Shown piece after piece: positions 1-8,655 of a DNA stretch of 64,000 nt. The notes under the pieces are model-generated. The model worked only from the letters and a program-made list of their open reading frames with translations. It did no database searches and was not told the origin of the DNA. Origin of the DNA: Amycolatopsis australiensis (GTDB lineage: Bacteria; Actinomycetota; Actinomycetes; Mycobacteriales; Pseudonocardiaceae); contig NZ_FPJG01000006.1 in the NCBI RefSeq assembly GCF_900119165.1, positions 4,278,001 to 4,342,000 on the forward strand, given 5' to 3'. The position numbers were made by a program, and so were the translations under genes. Numbering within the stretch: the stretch's first letter is position 1; every line of letters starts with the position of its first letter.

Positions 1-879
1 CCGGACGTTCAGCTCGCCCGCCTGGATGGCGTCGAACAGCTCCTTCGACCGCCAGTCGATCTCTTCGCGGGTGCGCGTGTAGTGCGCCGACGTCGGGCGC
101 GTCAGGTACAGCGAGCCGCCCGAGTTGAGGCGTTGCGGGTCCAGCGGGGGCACCGGGCCGCTCGACGCGCCGAACAGCGCCAGCAGGCCGCGGATCTTCA
201 GGCTGGCCAGGCTGCCGTCGATGGTGTCCTTGCCCACGCCGTCGTAGACGACGTCCACGCCCTCGCCGCCGGTCAGCTCGCGGGTGATCTTCGCGAAGTC
301 CTCGCGGTCGTAGCGGATCACCTCGTCCGCGCCGGCTTCGCGGGCGAGCTTCGCCTTCTCCTCCGTCGACACCGTGCCGATGACGCGGGCGCCGCGGGCC
401 TTCGCCAGCTGGACCAGCAGCAGGCCGACGCCGCCGGCGGCCGCGTGCACCAGCACGTCGTGGCCCGGCTTGACCTCGAACGTCGACGCCACCAGGTAGT
501 GCGCGGTCATGCCCTGCAGCATCGTCGCGGCCGCCGTTTCCAGCGAGACGCCTTCGGGCACCTTCACCGCCACCGCCGCGGGGAGGACCTTGCGCGTCGC
601 GTAGCTGTCGGGCGAACCCTGCCAGGCGACGCGGTCACCGACCGCGAACCCTTCGACGTCCGGGCCGACCTCGGCGACCGTGCCCGCGCCTTCGAGGCCG
701 AGCACGAACGGCAGCTCCATCTGGTAGATGCCCTGGCGCTGGTAGGTGTCGATGTAGTTGACGCCGGCCGCGGCGACGTCGACCAGCAGCTCTCCGGCCC
801 GCGGACCCGCGACGTCCACTTCGGCCGCTTCGAGCACTTCCGGGCCGCCGGTCTTCGTCACCTGCACTGCGGTGGGCAT
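1..879 (-). CDS. qor: NADPH:quinone oxidoreductase, C-terminus outside the window
   Basis: A zinc-independent medium-chain dehydrogenase/reductase expected to reduce quinones or similar carbonyl acceptors with NADPH in the cytosol. 293 codons are visible from the ATG at 879, and no stop is reached before position 1, so roughly the last 30 residues of a ~325-residue family are missing. A GroES-like N-terminal domain lacks the zinc-site cysteines. A Rossmann motif AAAGGVGLLLVQLAKA follows near residues 145-160. A strong Shine-Dalgarno (GAGGAGG) lies 4 nt before the ATG, fixing the start. It is divergent from the small gene at 972. Confidence 0.88.
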   Translation of the reverse strand, partial: MPTAVQVTKTGGPEVLEAAEVDVAGPRAGELLVDVAAAGVNYIDTYQRQGIYQMELPFVLGLEGAGTVAEVGPDVEGFAVGDRVAWQGSPDSYATRKVLPAAVAVKVPEGVSLETAAATMLQGMTAHYLVASTFEVKPGHDVLVHAAAGGVGLLLVQLAKARGARVIGTVSTEEKAKLAREAGADEVIRYDREDFAKITRELTGGEGVDVVYDGVGKDTIDGSLASLKIRGLLALFGASSGPVPPLDPQRLNSGGSLYLTRPTSAHYTRTREEIDWRSKELFDAIQAGELNVR

Positions 880-971
880 GCGTCCTCCTCGGGTCGATTT
901 CTCCCAGGCACAACTATGGCCGACGCCACGCTGTTCCGCGTTCCGGCCGCACTTTGGTTATCGTTCGGGAC

Positions 972-1262
972 GTGGAAGAGACAGTTTCGCCGACCGGCGC
1001 CCAGCTCGGCGCGGCCCGCAAGTTCGTGAAGGCGCACGGCAAGCCGTCCCGCGCGGTCGTGGAGAACATCGGCCGGGCCGGCGCCCGGGTCGTGCTCGTC
1101 GGGGCGGACGGCGCCCTCGGGGACGTCGTGGTGCCTTCCGTGGCGACCGGCGAGGCGCTGGTCGAAGCCGTCGAGGACCTGGAACCGGCCGAGTGGGACG
1201 CGGAGACGGTGAAGCAGGTCAAGATCGGCCCGGAGCACCGCCGCAAGATGGCCGGCCGGTGA
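972..1262 (+). CDS. small conserved hypothetical protein, probably leaderless
   Basis: A 96-residue protein of unknown function. It is charged, has no signal peptide or membrane segment, and ends in a basic tail (EHRRKMAGR). I chose GTG 972 because a TANNNT element (TATCGT, 959-964) sits 7 nt upstream, the spacing of a leaderless actinobacterial promoter. A TTG at 954 in the same frame would add six residues but would overlap that -10 element. The stop overlaps the GTG of the ATP-grasp gene by 4 nt, so the two are translationally coupled and may share a pathway. I see no motif that assigns a function. Confidence 0.7.
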   Translation: MEETVSPTGAQLGAARKFVKAHGKPSRAVVENIGRAGARVVLVGADGALGDVVVPSVATGEALVEAVEDLEPAEWDAETVKQVKIGPEHRRKMAGR

Positions 1263-2119
1263 GCCGCACGGCGATCCTCGTCGGCTGCGCGGAGCTCCCG
1301 GAAGGCGACGGCGACGAGGACGTCGTGCTGCCCGCCCTGCGTGAGCTGGGCTTCTCGGTGTCGTGGGCACCGTGGGACTCGGGCGCCGGCTTCGCCGCGG
1401 CCGACGCCGTGATCCTGCGCGCGACCTGGGACTACGCCGCGCGGCGGGCCGAGTTCCTCGACTGGTGCGAGTCGGTGCCGGCGCTGTACAACCCGGCGGC
1501 CGTCGTGCGCTGGAACACCGACAAGGCGTACCTGGCCGAGCTGCTCGACGCGGGCCTGGCGGTCGTCCCGACGGAGCTGGTGGAGCCGGGCGAGCAGGCC
1601 CGCTTCCCGTCGTCGGACTTCGTGGTCAAGCCGTCGGTGGGCGCGGGCTCGCGCGGAGCGGCCCGCTTCGCGGCGGGCGCGGACGCGTCGTCGCACGTGG
1701 CGGGGCTGCACGCCGAGGGCCACACGGCACTGATCCAGCCCTACCAGTCCAGTGTGGACACCGAGGGCGAGCTGGCACTGGTGTACCTGGGCGGCATCTA
1801 TTCGCACGCCTTCGCCAAGGGCGCGATGCTCGGGTCCACAATGGACGCGTCGGGGCTGTACCTGACGGAGCAGCTGGCGAAGGCGGAACCACCGTCGGAC
1901 GCGGTGGCGCTGGCGGAGGACGTCCTGGACGCGGCGTCGGCACTGCTGGGCATCCTGCGGGCGGAGCTGCTGTACGCCCGGGTGGACCTGGTCCGCGGCG
2001 CGGACGGTAAGCCGCTGCTGCTGGAGCTGGAGCTGACGGAGCCGTCACTGGGCTTCCGCCAGGCGGACCCGGCCGCGGCGCTGCGGTTCGCCTCCGCGGT
2101 GCGGCAGCAGCTGGCGTAG
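1259..2119 (+). CDS. ATP-grasp ligase, RimK/glutathione-synthetase-like, substrate unknown
   Basis: A 286-residue ATP-grasp protein, a fold that joins a carboxylate to an amine or thiol through an acyl-phosphate. The N-terminal third is a pre-ATP-grasp domain with an RATWDYAARRAEFLDW segment. The lysine-containing FVVKPSVGAGSRGA stretch (~residues 120-133) is the usual nucleotide loop, and LLYARVDLVRGADGKPLLLELELTEPSL near the C-terminus supplies the Mg-binding Glu/Asp residues. GTG 1259 overlaps the TGA of the preceding gene. Cycloserine DcsG-like and hypothetical RimK-like proteins look alike. The sequence does not reveal the substrate. Confidence 0.8.
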   Translation: MSRTAILVGCAELPEGDGDEDVVLPALRELGFSVSWAPWDSGAGFAAADAVILRATWDYAARRAEFLDWCESVPALYNPAAVVRWNTDKAYLAELLDAGLAVVPTELVEPGEQARFPSSDFVVKPSVGAGSRGAARFAAGADASSHVAGLHAEGHTALIQPYQSSVDTEGELALVYLGGIYSHAFAKGAMLGSTMDASGLYLTEQLAKAEPPSDAVALAEDVLDAASALLGILRAELLYARVDLVRGADGKPLLLELELTEPSLGFRQADPAAALRFASAVRQQLA

Positions 2120-2219
2120 CGCTCACCGGAGCGCTCGCGTGGCCACCAGGGCGACGAGCGCCACGACGGCCTTGATCGTGGTTACGGTGACGGAGCCGGT
2201 GACCACTGGGTGACAGCCG

Positions 2220-3140
2220 TCATCGAGCCCGCTTCGCCGCCAGCCGGTCCGCCCGCGGCCAGCGGACGTCCGTCGCCCAGCCGAGCTGCTCGAAGATCCG
2301 GATCACCCGCGCCGACACGTCGATCTGGCCGCGCAGCACGCCGTGGCGGGCGCACGTCGGGTCCGCGTGGTGCGAGTTGTGCCATGACTCGCCCATCGAC
2401 AGCAGCGCCAGCGGCCAGAAGTTCGCCGCCCGGTCGCGGCCGGCGAAGGGACGCTCGCCGATCAGGTGGCACACCGAGTTGACCGACCACGTCACGTGGT
2501 GCAGGAACGCGATGCGGACCAGGCCGGCCCAGAAGAACGCCGTCACGACGCCCCACCATGACCACGACAGCAGGCCGCCCAGCAGCGCCGGCAGCGCCAG
2601 GCTCGCCGTGATCCACAGCCAGAAGTAGCGGTTGACCACGCGCAGGTCGCCGTCCGCCACCAGGTCCGGGGCGAAGCGGTCGGCGTTGGTGACCTCGCGG
2701 CCGAACATCCAGCCCATGTGCGCGTGCCAGAAGCCGCGCAGGAGTGCCGCCGGGGACGTGCCGAACAGCCACGGTGAATGCGGGTCGCCTTCGCGGTCGG
2801 CGAAGGCGTGGTGGCGCCGGTGGCTGGCCACCCAGAAGATCACCGAGCCCTGGACCGCCATGCTGCCCGCGACGGCCAGCGCGATCCGCAATGGCCGGTT
2901 GGCCTTGAACGCGCCGTGCGTGAAGTAACGGTGGTAGCCGACAGTCACCCCGAGCGTCGCGAAGACGTAGAACACCGCCGCGAGGATCAGGTCCACCCAC
3001 GTCATGCCCCAACCCCAGACGAGCGGGACCGCGGCCAGGAGCGCCGCGAACGGCACCAGCAGGAACGTCTTCAGCACGAGCATCTCGCCGGTGCCCCGGC
3101 GGTGCGAGATCAGCGGCTTGGGCGCGGAGCGCGTCGTCAT
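2220..3140 (-). CDS. acyl-CoA (delta-9 type) fatty acid desaturase
   Basis: A membrane di-iron desaturase of 306 residues that should insert a cis double bond into fatty acyl-CoA. All three histidine boxes are present: HRYFTH at 70-75, HRRHH at 107-111 and HNSHH near 255. Hydrophobic segments flank them at about 22-40, 48-68 and 160-200, as in stearoyl-CoA desaturases. ATG 3140 lies 7 nt downstream of a TACCTT -10 element (3148-3153 on the minus strand), so the transcript may be leaderless. The gene is followed by a ~100-bp gap (2120-2219) in which I see nothing definite. Confidence 0.9.
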   Translation of the reverse strand: MTTRSAPKPLISHRRGTGEMLVLKTFLLVPFAALLAAVPLVWGWGMTWVDLILAAVFYVFATLGVTVGYHRYFTHGAFKANRPLRIALAVAGSMAVQGSVIFWVASHRRHHAFADREGDPHSPWLFGTSPAALLRGFWHAHMGWMFGREVTNADRFAPDLVADGDLRVVNRYFWLWITASLALPALLGGLLSWSWWGVVTAFFWAGLVRIAFLHHVTWSVNSVCHLIGERPFAGRDRAANFWPLALLSMGESWHNSHHADPTCARHGVLRGQIDVSARVIRIFEQLGWATDVRWPRADRLAAKRAR

Positions 3141-3189
3141 GGCGCGAAAGGTAGCCGCGGTGAGTTACGGCGGCGTGACCGCCGGTTGC

Positions 3190-4161
3190 TCAGGTGGTGG
3201 CGAGTTCCGGTTGCTTCGGCGCCGGCTCCAGCGAGACGGCCGGGCCGCGGTCGCGGCTGCCGGTCCACAGCGTCGCCGTCGCGATGATCAGCGCCATCGC
3301 GCCGAGCACGTGGAACGACACCATCGCCTCGGGCACGCCGAGCGCGTACTGCAGCGAGCCGAGGACGCCCTGCGCGACCGCGACCACCCAGACCGCCGTG
3401 TAGCGCTGCCACAGGCTCTTCGGCGCGCCGACGCGCAGCAGCTGCAGGCCGAAGATCGCGAGCAGCAGCAGGTAGAGCACGAGCAGCCCGCCGTGGACCT
3501 GGGCGAGCGCCTCGACCGGGGCGTCGAGGCGGTGGGTGTTGATGTCGCCGCTGTGCGGCCCGGCGCCGGTGACCGTCGTGCCGGCCGCGAGCACCAGCCA
3601 CAGGACGACGGCCAGCGCGACGAGGATCGCGCGGCCGGACGCCGGGACCAGCGGCCGCGCGGGCTCGTCGCCTTCGCGGAACGCGCGCAGCAGCAGGACG
3701 GCCAGCCAGACGAGCGGGGTGGTGGCGAGGAAGTGGATCGCGACGGTCCACCACTCGAGCTTGGCGAGCACGGTCATCCCGCCGACGACGGCCTGCAGCA
3801 CGACACCGCCGGGCATCGTCCAGGCCAGCTTGACCAGGCGGGTGCGGCGGGGGTGGTCGATCTGGACGCGCCAGGCGGTGACGACCGCGACGGCGGCGAC
3901 GACGATGACGACGCCGGTCAGCAGCCGGTTGCCGAACTCGATCCACTGGTTGAGCGCGTGGATGCCGGGGTGGTTCACCGGGACGAGACTGCCGGCCACG
4001 CACTGCGGCCAGGTGGGGCAGCCGAGCCCGGACCCGGTGACGCGCACGATGGAGCCGGTGACCCCGATCAGCGCCTGCGCGAGGACGGCGGCGACCCCGA
4101 CGGCCCGCTGCACGGCAGCGGACGGAAACGGCAGGCGGGCGACGAGGCTGGTGAACGGCAC
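3190..4161 (-). CDS. ctaA: heme A synthase CtaA/COX15
   Basis: An integral membrane enzyme of 323 residues that oxidises the C8 methyl of heme O to the formyl of heme A for aa3-type cytochrome oxidase. It shows about eight hydrophobic helices. A cysteine pair in GCPTWPQC lies after helix 1, and conserved histidines sit in NHPGIHALNQWIEFGNRL and VSFHVLGAMAL (the heme-ligand positions in the family). It lies upstream of qor and downstream of the ABC exporter, an arrangement I recall from mycobacterial genomes. The start ATG 4161 gives MPFTSLVARLPFPS, followed directly by the first helix. Confidence 0.92.
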   Translation of the reverse strand: MPFTSLVARLPFPSAAVQRAVGVAAVLAQALIGVTGSIVRVTGSGLGCPTWPQCVAGSLVPVNHPGIHALNQWIEFGNRLLTGVVIVVAAVAVVTAWRVQIDHPRRTRLVKLAWTMPGGVVLQAVVGGMTVLAKLEWWTVAIHFLATTPLVWLAVLLLRAFREGDEPARPLVPASGRAILVALAVVLWLVLAAGTTVTGAGPHSGDINTHRLDAPVEALAQVHGGLLVLYLLLLAIFGLQLLRVGAPKSLWQRYTAVWVVAVAQGVLGSLQYALGVPEAMVSFHVLGAMALIIATATLWTGSRDRGPAVSLEPAPKQPELATT

Positions 4162-4265
4162 GTGTTCGATGGTAGAGCGCGCGGGAAACGGCCTTCCGGC
4201 AGGTCCCGGCGCCCAGCAGGCAGTCCGCGCCGCAAGGGACCAAGGTCACTCGCGAGCCGGGACGA

Positions 4266-4350
4266 GCGCCCCAAGGCCGCTTTGGGTGCGCAAGACGCAC
4301 CGAAGGCGGCCTTGGGTGCGCGTGACGCACCGAAGGCCACATTGGGGCGC
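4266..4350. repeat. 85-bp palindromic interspersed repeat, copy 1
   Basis: The ends are exact inverted repeats, GCGCCCCAA (4266-4274) and TTGGGGCGC (4342-4350). The inside is built from AAGGC/GCCTT blocks and two GGTGCG-N3-GACGCACC type hairpins. The same arrangement, 86 bp long, recurs at 36971-37056. Here it fills most of the 4162-4360 gap between ctaA and the ABC permease, both on the minus strand, so it could act as a terminator or a REP-like element. No transposase is nearby. Confidence 0.75.
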
Positions 4351-4360
4351 TTCGGGCCGG

Positions 4361-5143
4361 TCAGGTGAGTTTCGTCGTGCGCGAAGCCAGCGTGCCCGCC
4401 AGGACCGCCCAGACGGCCAACACCACGCACGGCCCGGCCGCGAACCCGCCGTCCACCAGGGCCGTGCGCATGCCCTCCGCCAGTGCGCCCGACGGCAGCA
4501 GCTCCACGACCACCGCGAGCCCGTGCGGCAGGGACGACGGGGCCAGCAGGATCCCGCCCGCCAGCAGCAGCACGAACCACACGATGTTCGCCAGCGCCAG
4601 CACGGCTTCCGCGCGCAACGCCCCGCCCAGCAGCACGCCCAGTGCCCCGAACGCCAGCGTGCCCAGCACCAGCAGCAACACCGCCGAAGCCAGTCCCGCC
4701 GCCGACGGGGACCAGCCCAGGAACGCCGCCACCACGCCGAGGACCACCGACTGCAGGGCCACGACCACCAGCGCCGCCACCACGCGGCCGGCCACCAGCA
4801 GCCACCGCGGCAACGCCGTCGCCGACAGGCGCTTCAGCACTCCGTACCGGCGGTCGAAGCCCAGCGCGATCGCCTGGCCCGTGAACGCCGACGACATCAC
4901 CGCCAGCGCCAGGATCCGCGGGGTGATCCAGTCCACTTTGGACGTCGAGCCCAGCGACGACGCCGGCAGGATGTCCAGCAGCGACAAGCCGATCAGCAAC
5001 GCCAGCGGGATCAGCAACGTCAGCAGCGCCTGCTCGCCGTGGCGCAGCGTCAGGCTCGCCTCCACCCGCGCGTGCGTGCGCAGCATCCGGCCCAGCGATC
5101 CGCGCCCCGGCGCCGGGGTGAACGTTCCGGGAGCGAAGTTCAC
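4361..5143 (-). CDS. ABC-2 type exporter permease
   Basis: A 260-residue permease with six or seven hydrophobic helices between residues ~30 and 255 and an N-terminal cytoplasmic stretch, typical of ABC-2 drug or polyketide exporters. The GTG at 5143 overlaps the TGA of the upstream ATPase gene (GTGA), so the pair is translationally coupled and should form one transporter. Upstream in-frame ATG codons would run far into the ATPase gene and were rejected. The substrate is unknown. The related mycobacterial genes next to mptB are annotated only as unidentified antibiotic transporters, as I remember. Confidence 0.86.
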   Translation of the reverse strand: MNFAPGTFTPAPGRGSLGRMLRTHARVEASLTLRHGEQALLTLLIPLALLIGLSLLDILPASSLGSTSKVDWITPRILALAVMSSAFTGQAIALGFDRRYGVLKRLSATALPRWLLVAGRVVAALVVVALQSVVLGVVAAFLGWSPSAAGLASAVLLLVLGTLAFGALGVLLGGALRAEAVLALANIVWFVLLLAGGILLAPSSLPHGLAVVVELLPSGALAEGMRTALVDGGFAAGPCVVLAVWAVLAGTLASRTTKLT

Positions 5144-6066
5144 GCGCGCAGCTCCCGTCCGGTCAGCTCGAGGAAGACCTCTTCGAGCGTCCGCTTCCCG
5201 ACCTGCAGCTCTTCCGGCAGCACGCCCTGCTGCGCGCACCACGCCGTGACCGTCGACACGACCTGCGGGTCGACCGCGCCGACCACGACGTACGTGCCCG
5301 GCGCCGACTCGCGCACCGCGTACCCCTCGGGCAGCGCCGCGGCCAGCAGCGCCGTGTCGAGGCGGGTGCGGGCCTTGAAGCGCAGTCCGGCCGTGCCGCT
5401 TTCGTCCACCGTCAGCGACTGCGGTGCCCCGGACACGACGACCTTGCCGTGGTCGACGATCACCACCGTGTCGGCCAGCGCCTCGGCCTCCTCCATCAGG
5501 TGGGTGGTCAGCAGCACCGACACGCCGTCGCGGCGCAACGCCGACAGCAGGTCCCACACCAGGTGCCGGGCCTGCGGGTCCATGCCCGCGGTCGGCTCGT
5601 CGAGGAACACCAGCTCCGGCCGCCCGACCAGGGCGCACGCCAGCGAAAGCCGTTGCTGCTGACCGCCCGAGAGCCGTTTGAACGGCGTCCGGCGCACCGC
5701 GGCCAGCCCGAGGACGTCCAGCAGCCACGCCGGGTCCAGCGGGGTCGCGGCGCACGACGCCACCAGCCGGAGCATCTCGTCGGCCCGCACGCCCGGGTAC
5801 GCGCCGCCGCCCTGGGGCATGATGCCGACGCGCGGACGCAGCTCGGCCGACTCGCGGACGGGGTCGAGGCCGAGGACGCGCACCGTGCCCGAATCAGGGC
5901 GGAGGAAGCCTTCGCAGACCTCGACGGTGGTCGTCTTGCCGGCCCCGTTCGGGCCGAGCAGGGCGAGCAGGCTGCCGCGCTCCATCCGCAGGTCGAGATC
6001 GTCGACCGCGCGGGTGGAGCCGTAGCTTTTCACCAGCCCGGTGATCTCGACGGCGGGGGCACTCAC
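5140..6066 (-). CDS. ABC transporter ATP-binding protein (DrrA/CcmA-like)
   Basis: A 308-residue ATPase that powers the permease immediately downstream. It has Walker A GPNGAGKTTT (~39-48), a Q-loop at PQGGGAYPG, signature LSGGQQQRLSLA, Walker B LVFLDEPTAGMDP and switch histidine TTHLMEEAE. A C-terminal extension of ~90 residues (GLRFKARTRLDTALL to LEEVFLELTGRELRA) matches the DrrA-type regulatory tail. It starts 6 nt after the mptB stop, suggesting an mptB-ATPase-permease operon. Confidence 0.92.
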   Translation of the reverse strand: MSAPAVEITGLVKSYGSTRAVDDLDLRMERGSLLALLGPNGAGKTTTVEVCEGFLRPDSGTVRVLGLDPVRESAELRPRVGIMPQGGGAYPGVRADEMLRLVASCAATPLDPAWLLDVLGLAAVRRTPFKRLSGGQQQRLSLACALVGRPELVFLDEPTAGMDPQARHLVWDLLSALRRDGVSVLLTTHLMEEAEALADTVVIVDHGKVVVSGAPQSLTVDESGTAGLRFKARTRLDTALLAAALPEGYAVRESAPGTYVVVGAVDPQVVSTVTAWCAQQGVLPEELQVGKRTLEEVFLELTGRELRA

Positions 6067-6072
6067 ATCGGG

Positions 6073-7743
6073 TCACGATACGGCGTCGGCCCGCGCGGGC
6101 AGCCGCGGGGACGGCCTGGACAGCAGCACCGGCGCGAGCCGCCGCACGATCAGCATCCCGCCGCCGCACACGACGATCGCCGCGACGTAGGCGAACGGCA
6201 GCACGTACGGGCGCCCGTCGAAGGTGCTGCCGGTGGGCGGCAGCAGGAACGGCAGGGCGGCCGACAGCACCGTCGCGGCCACCCGGAACCGGGACGTCCC
6301 GGCCGAGGCGGCGAGCGGGATCACCGCCCACAGCACGTACCACGGCTGCAGGTTGATCTGCAGGATCATCACCGCGCCGAGCGCGACGCCGAGGCCGATG
6401 ATCGGCCGGTAGCGCCACTTGAAGCTGTCCCAGAGGAACTTGAACGTGATGGCCAGCGCGACGAGGTAGCCGAGCACGCCGAGGATCGGCACCAGCGCGT
6501 CGGTGTGGTTGCCCAGCCCGAGCGCGATGCCGAGGACGCCGGAGAGGTTGGCGAGCTCGGCGGTGGGGGAGATCCAGGAGCGGACCAGCCCGGGTGTGCT
6601 GAAGGTCGCCCCGACCCAGCCGAAGCCGAGCCCGGTGCCGAAGCAGACGGCCACCAGCACCACGCCGAACCACAGCGCCATCGGCGCCCCCGCCACGAAC
6701 AGGTCTTTCAGCCGCCCGTGCCAGCGTCGCGCCACCATCACGGCGAAGAACGGCAACGCGAACACCGCCGGCAGCTTCACCGCGACGCCGAGGGTGATGA
6801 TCGCCACGCCGAGCCCGATGTAGAGCAGCTCGCCGCGGGCCAGCGGCGGGGGCGTGTCGCCCTTGACCCGGATCGGCAGCCGCCGGATGCCGACCTCCAG
6901 GCCGGCGAGCATCAGGCCGACCGCGAGCGCGTCGTTGTGGGCGCCGGCGACGAAGTGGAAGATCAGCAGCGGGTTGGCCGCGCCGAGCCACAGCGCGGTC
7001 GCGGGCTGGACGCCGAAGCGGCGCGCCAGCCGCGGCAGCGCCCAGACGATGAGCACCACGCCGGCGAGCGCGAGCACGCGCTGCAGGAGCACGCCGACGG
7101 CGATGCTGTTGCCGGCCAGCGGCGCGAGCCAGCCGCCGAGGCGCAGCACCAGCGGGCCGTACGGCGCCGGCGTCTCGCGCCACATGTTCGACACGCCCGC
7201 GGTGAACGGGTCGGCGACGCCGAGGGCCTGTGCCGGGCCCAGGACGTACGGGTCCATCCCGCGGTGCACGATCTCGCTCTGCGCCAGGTAGCTGTAGACG
7301 TCGCGGGAGAACAGCGGGGGGATCACCAGCAGCGGCAGCACCCACAGCGCGATGGTGCGCGCCAGCTGGCCCCGGGAGGCGAGCCGCGCGCAGTCGGGGC
7401 GGGCGAACTTGCCCAGCATCAGCCAGCTCAGCACCAGGATGCCCATCCCGGAGATGGCGATGGCCAGCGACACCGTCGGGATGCGGGTGAACAGCCGCAG
7501 CACCGGGATCTCCTGGACCGGGTTGATCACCGGGGCGGCGCCGGCGCCGAGGCTGCCGAGCGCGAGGAAGAGCGACCCGACCGTGCCGAAGCGGCGGACG
7601 ACGTGCAGCCCGCGCCGCTCGTCCGGCTCCAGCGGGAGCGGCTCCCGCGGGCGGACGGGCGAAAGCGTGACGGGGTGGGCACTCCCGGTGTCCAGGTCCG
7701 CCACTTGCCGCTCCTGCCGCGCAGGATGTTCGCCGACTGCCAC
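6073..7743 (-). CDS. mptB: polyprenol-phosphomannose-dependent alpha-1,6-mannosyltransferase MptB
   Basis: A 556-residue GT-C fold membrane glycosyltransferase with about 12-13 hydrophobic helices. It is expected to elongate the lipid-linked mannan core of lipomannan or lipoarabinomannan on the outer face of the membrane. The early loop carries the acidic catalytic region FSRDVYSYLAQSEIVHRGMDPY. GTG 7743 is chosen because a TACCCT -10 box (7750-7755, minus strand) lies exactly 6 nt upstream, and a much longer open frame upstream runs antisense through sufR. Divergence from sufR over 93 bp is the arrangement I recall from mycobacteria. Confidence 0.88.
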   Translation of the reverse strand: MAVGEHPARQERQVADLDTGSAHPVTLSPVRPREPLPLEPDERRGLHVVRRFGTVGSLFLALGSLGAGAAPVINPVQEIPVLRLFTRIPTVSLAIAISGMGILVLSWLMLGKFARPDCARLASRGQLARTIALWVLPLLVIPPLFSRDVYSYLAQSEIVHRGMDPYVLGPAQALGVADPFTAGVSNMWRETPAPYGPLVLRLGGWLAPLAGNSIAVGVLLQRVLALAGVVLIVWALPRLARRFGVQPATALWLGAANPLLIFHFVAGAHNDALAVGLMLAGLEVGIRRLPIRVKGDTPPPLARGELLYIGLGVAIITLGVAVKLPAVFALPFFAVMVARRWHGRLKDLFVAGAPMALWFGVVLVAVCFGTGLGFGWVGATFSTPGLVRSWISPTAELANLSGVLGIALGLGNHTDALVPILGVLGYLVALAITFKFLWDSFKWRYRPIIGLGVALGAVMILQINLQPWYVLWAVIPLAASAGTSRFRVAATVLSAALPFLLPPTGSTFDGRPYVLPFAYVAAIVVCGGGMLIVRRLAPVLLSRPSPRLPARADAVS

Positions 7744-7825
7744 GCGTGCAGGGTATCGGTCCGCCCGGGAGTGAGTCGGGTCACTGCCGGACACCCCGCC
7801 TTTGCCGCTCGCGGGGAAATAAGAC

Positions 7826-7840
7826 ACACTTGTGTTGTGA
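7826..7840 (+). promoter_or_regulatory. SufR-type operator at the start of sufR
   Basis: The bases read ACACT-TGTGT-TGTGA, an exact fit to the ACACT-N5-TGTGA motif I recall for M. tuberculosis SufR. The box covers the GTG start codon (7837-7839), so bound SufR would block expression of its own operon. A second symmetric reading, ACACA-CT-TGTGT (7824-7835), overlaps it. Confidence 0.7.
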
Positions 7841-8655
7841 AAAAGACGGAGGCGGGTGACCAGGCGGGCGGCGACATGCCCCGCGCCGCGCACCCGCACG
7901 TCCCGTCGCAGGTCAGCGCCGAGGGCAAGACCCGCCACGAGGTCGCCCGGCTGCTGCTGGAACAGGGTCCCATGACCGCCGTCGTGGTCGCCGAGCAGCT
8001 CGGCATCAGCCCCACGGCCGTCCGCCGGCACCTCGACGCGCTGCTCGCCGACGGCGAGGCCGAGACCCGGGACGCGCCGCGCCGCGGGCCCCGCGGCCGG
8101 GGCCGTCCGGCGAAGCTGTTCCTGCTCACCGAGGCCGGCCGCGCCCGGTTCGGGCACGCCTACGACGACCTGGCCGTCTCCGCCATCCGCTTCCTCGCCG
8201 AGCACGCCGGGGAGGACGCCGTGCGCGCCTTCGCCGAGCGCCGCGTCGCGAAGCTGGTCGAGCCGCACCGCCCGGCGATCACCGGTTCGAGTGATCCCGC
8301 GGCACGCGCCGAGGCCCTCGCGACCGCGCTGACCAGGGAGGGCTACGCTGCGTCGACCCGTCAGGTCGCGGCGCCCGCCCCTGGACGGAACGTCGGCGCG
8401 CAGCTTTGCCAGCACCACTGTCCGGTCGCGCACGTGGCCGCGGAGTTCCCGCAGCTGTGCGAGGCCGAGACGGAGGCGTTCGCGAAGCTGCTGGGCACCC
8501 ACGTCCAGCGGCTGGCGACCATCGCGCGCGGGGACTCCGCGTGCACCACACACGTGCCCGTCACGACGGGTGACCCGGCCCATCCCGAGCCGGGTGGCAC
8601 AGCGTCGACTCGGCGCGAAGCACGGATCCCGAGGAATGGAGGGAAACCCGCATGA
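7837..8655 (+). CDS. sufR: iron-sulfur cluster-binding repressor SufR
   Basis: A 272-residue DeoR/ArsR-like winged-helix regulator that senses Fe-S status and represses the suf operon. The HTH is at ~35-85 ([21 protein letters not shown]). Four cysteines near the C-terminus form C-x3-C-x12-C-x27-C, beginning at CQHHC and ending at SACTTH, the presumed [4Fe-4S] ligands. GTG 7837 was chosen because it lies in the SufR box; the frame is open far upstream but only antisense to mptB. Its stop overlaps the sufB ATG by 4 nt, placing it first in the operon. Confidence 0.9.
   Translation: MKKTEAGDQAGGDMPRAAHPHVPSQVSAEGKTRHEVARLLLEQGPMTAVVVAEQLGISPTAVRRHLDALLADGEAETRDAPRRGPRGRGRPAKLFLLTEAGRARFGHAYDDLAVSAIRFLAEHAGEDAVRAFAERRVAKLVEPHRPAITGSSDPAARAEALATALTREGYAASTRQVAAPAPGRNVGAQLCQHHCPVAHVAAEFPQLCEAETEAFAKLLGTHVQRLATIARGDSACTTHVPVTTGDPAHPEPGGTASTRREARIPRNGGKPA

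Noticed and set aside
4266..4350. CRISPR array or IS end
   Set aside because: There is one palindromic unit, without regular spacers, target duplication or a transposase gene.
5449..7836. Upstream extension of the sufR frame through more than 2 kb
   Set aside because: The extension is antisense to the ABC ATPase and mptB and gives His/Arg/Gln-rich noise. GTG 7837 with the SufR box is a clear start.
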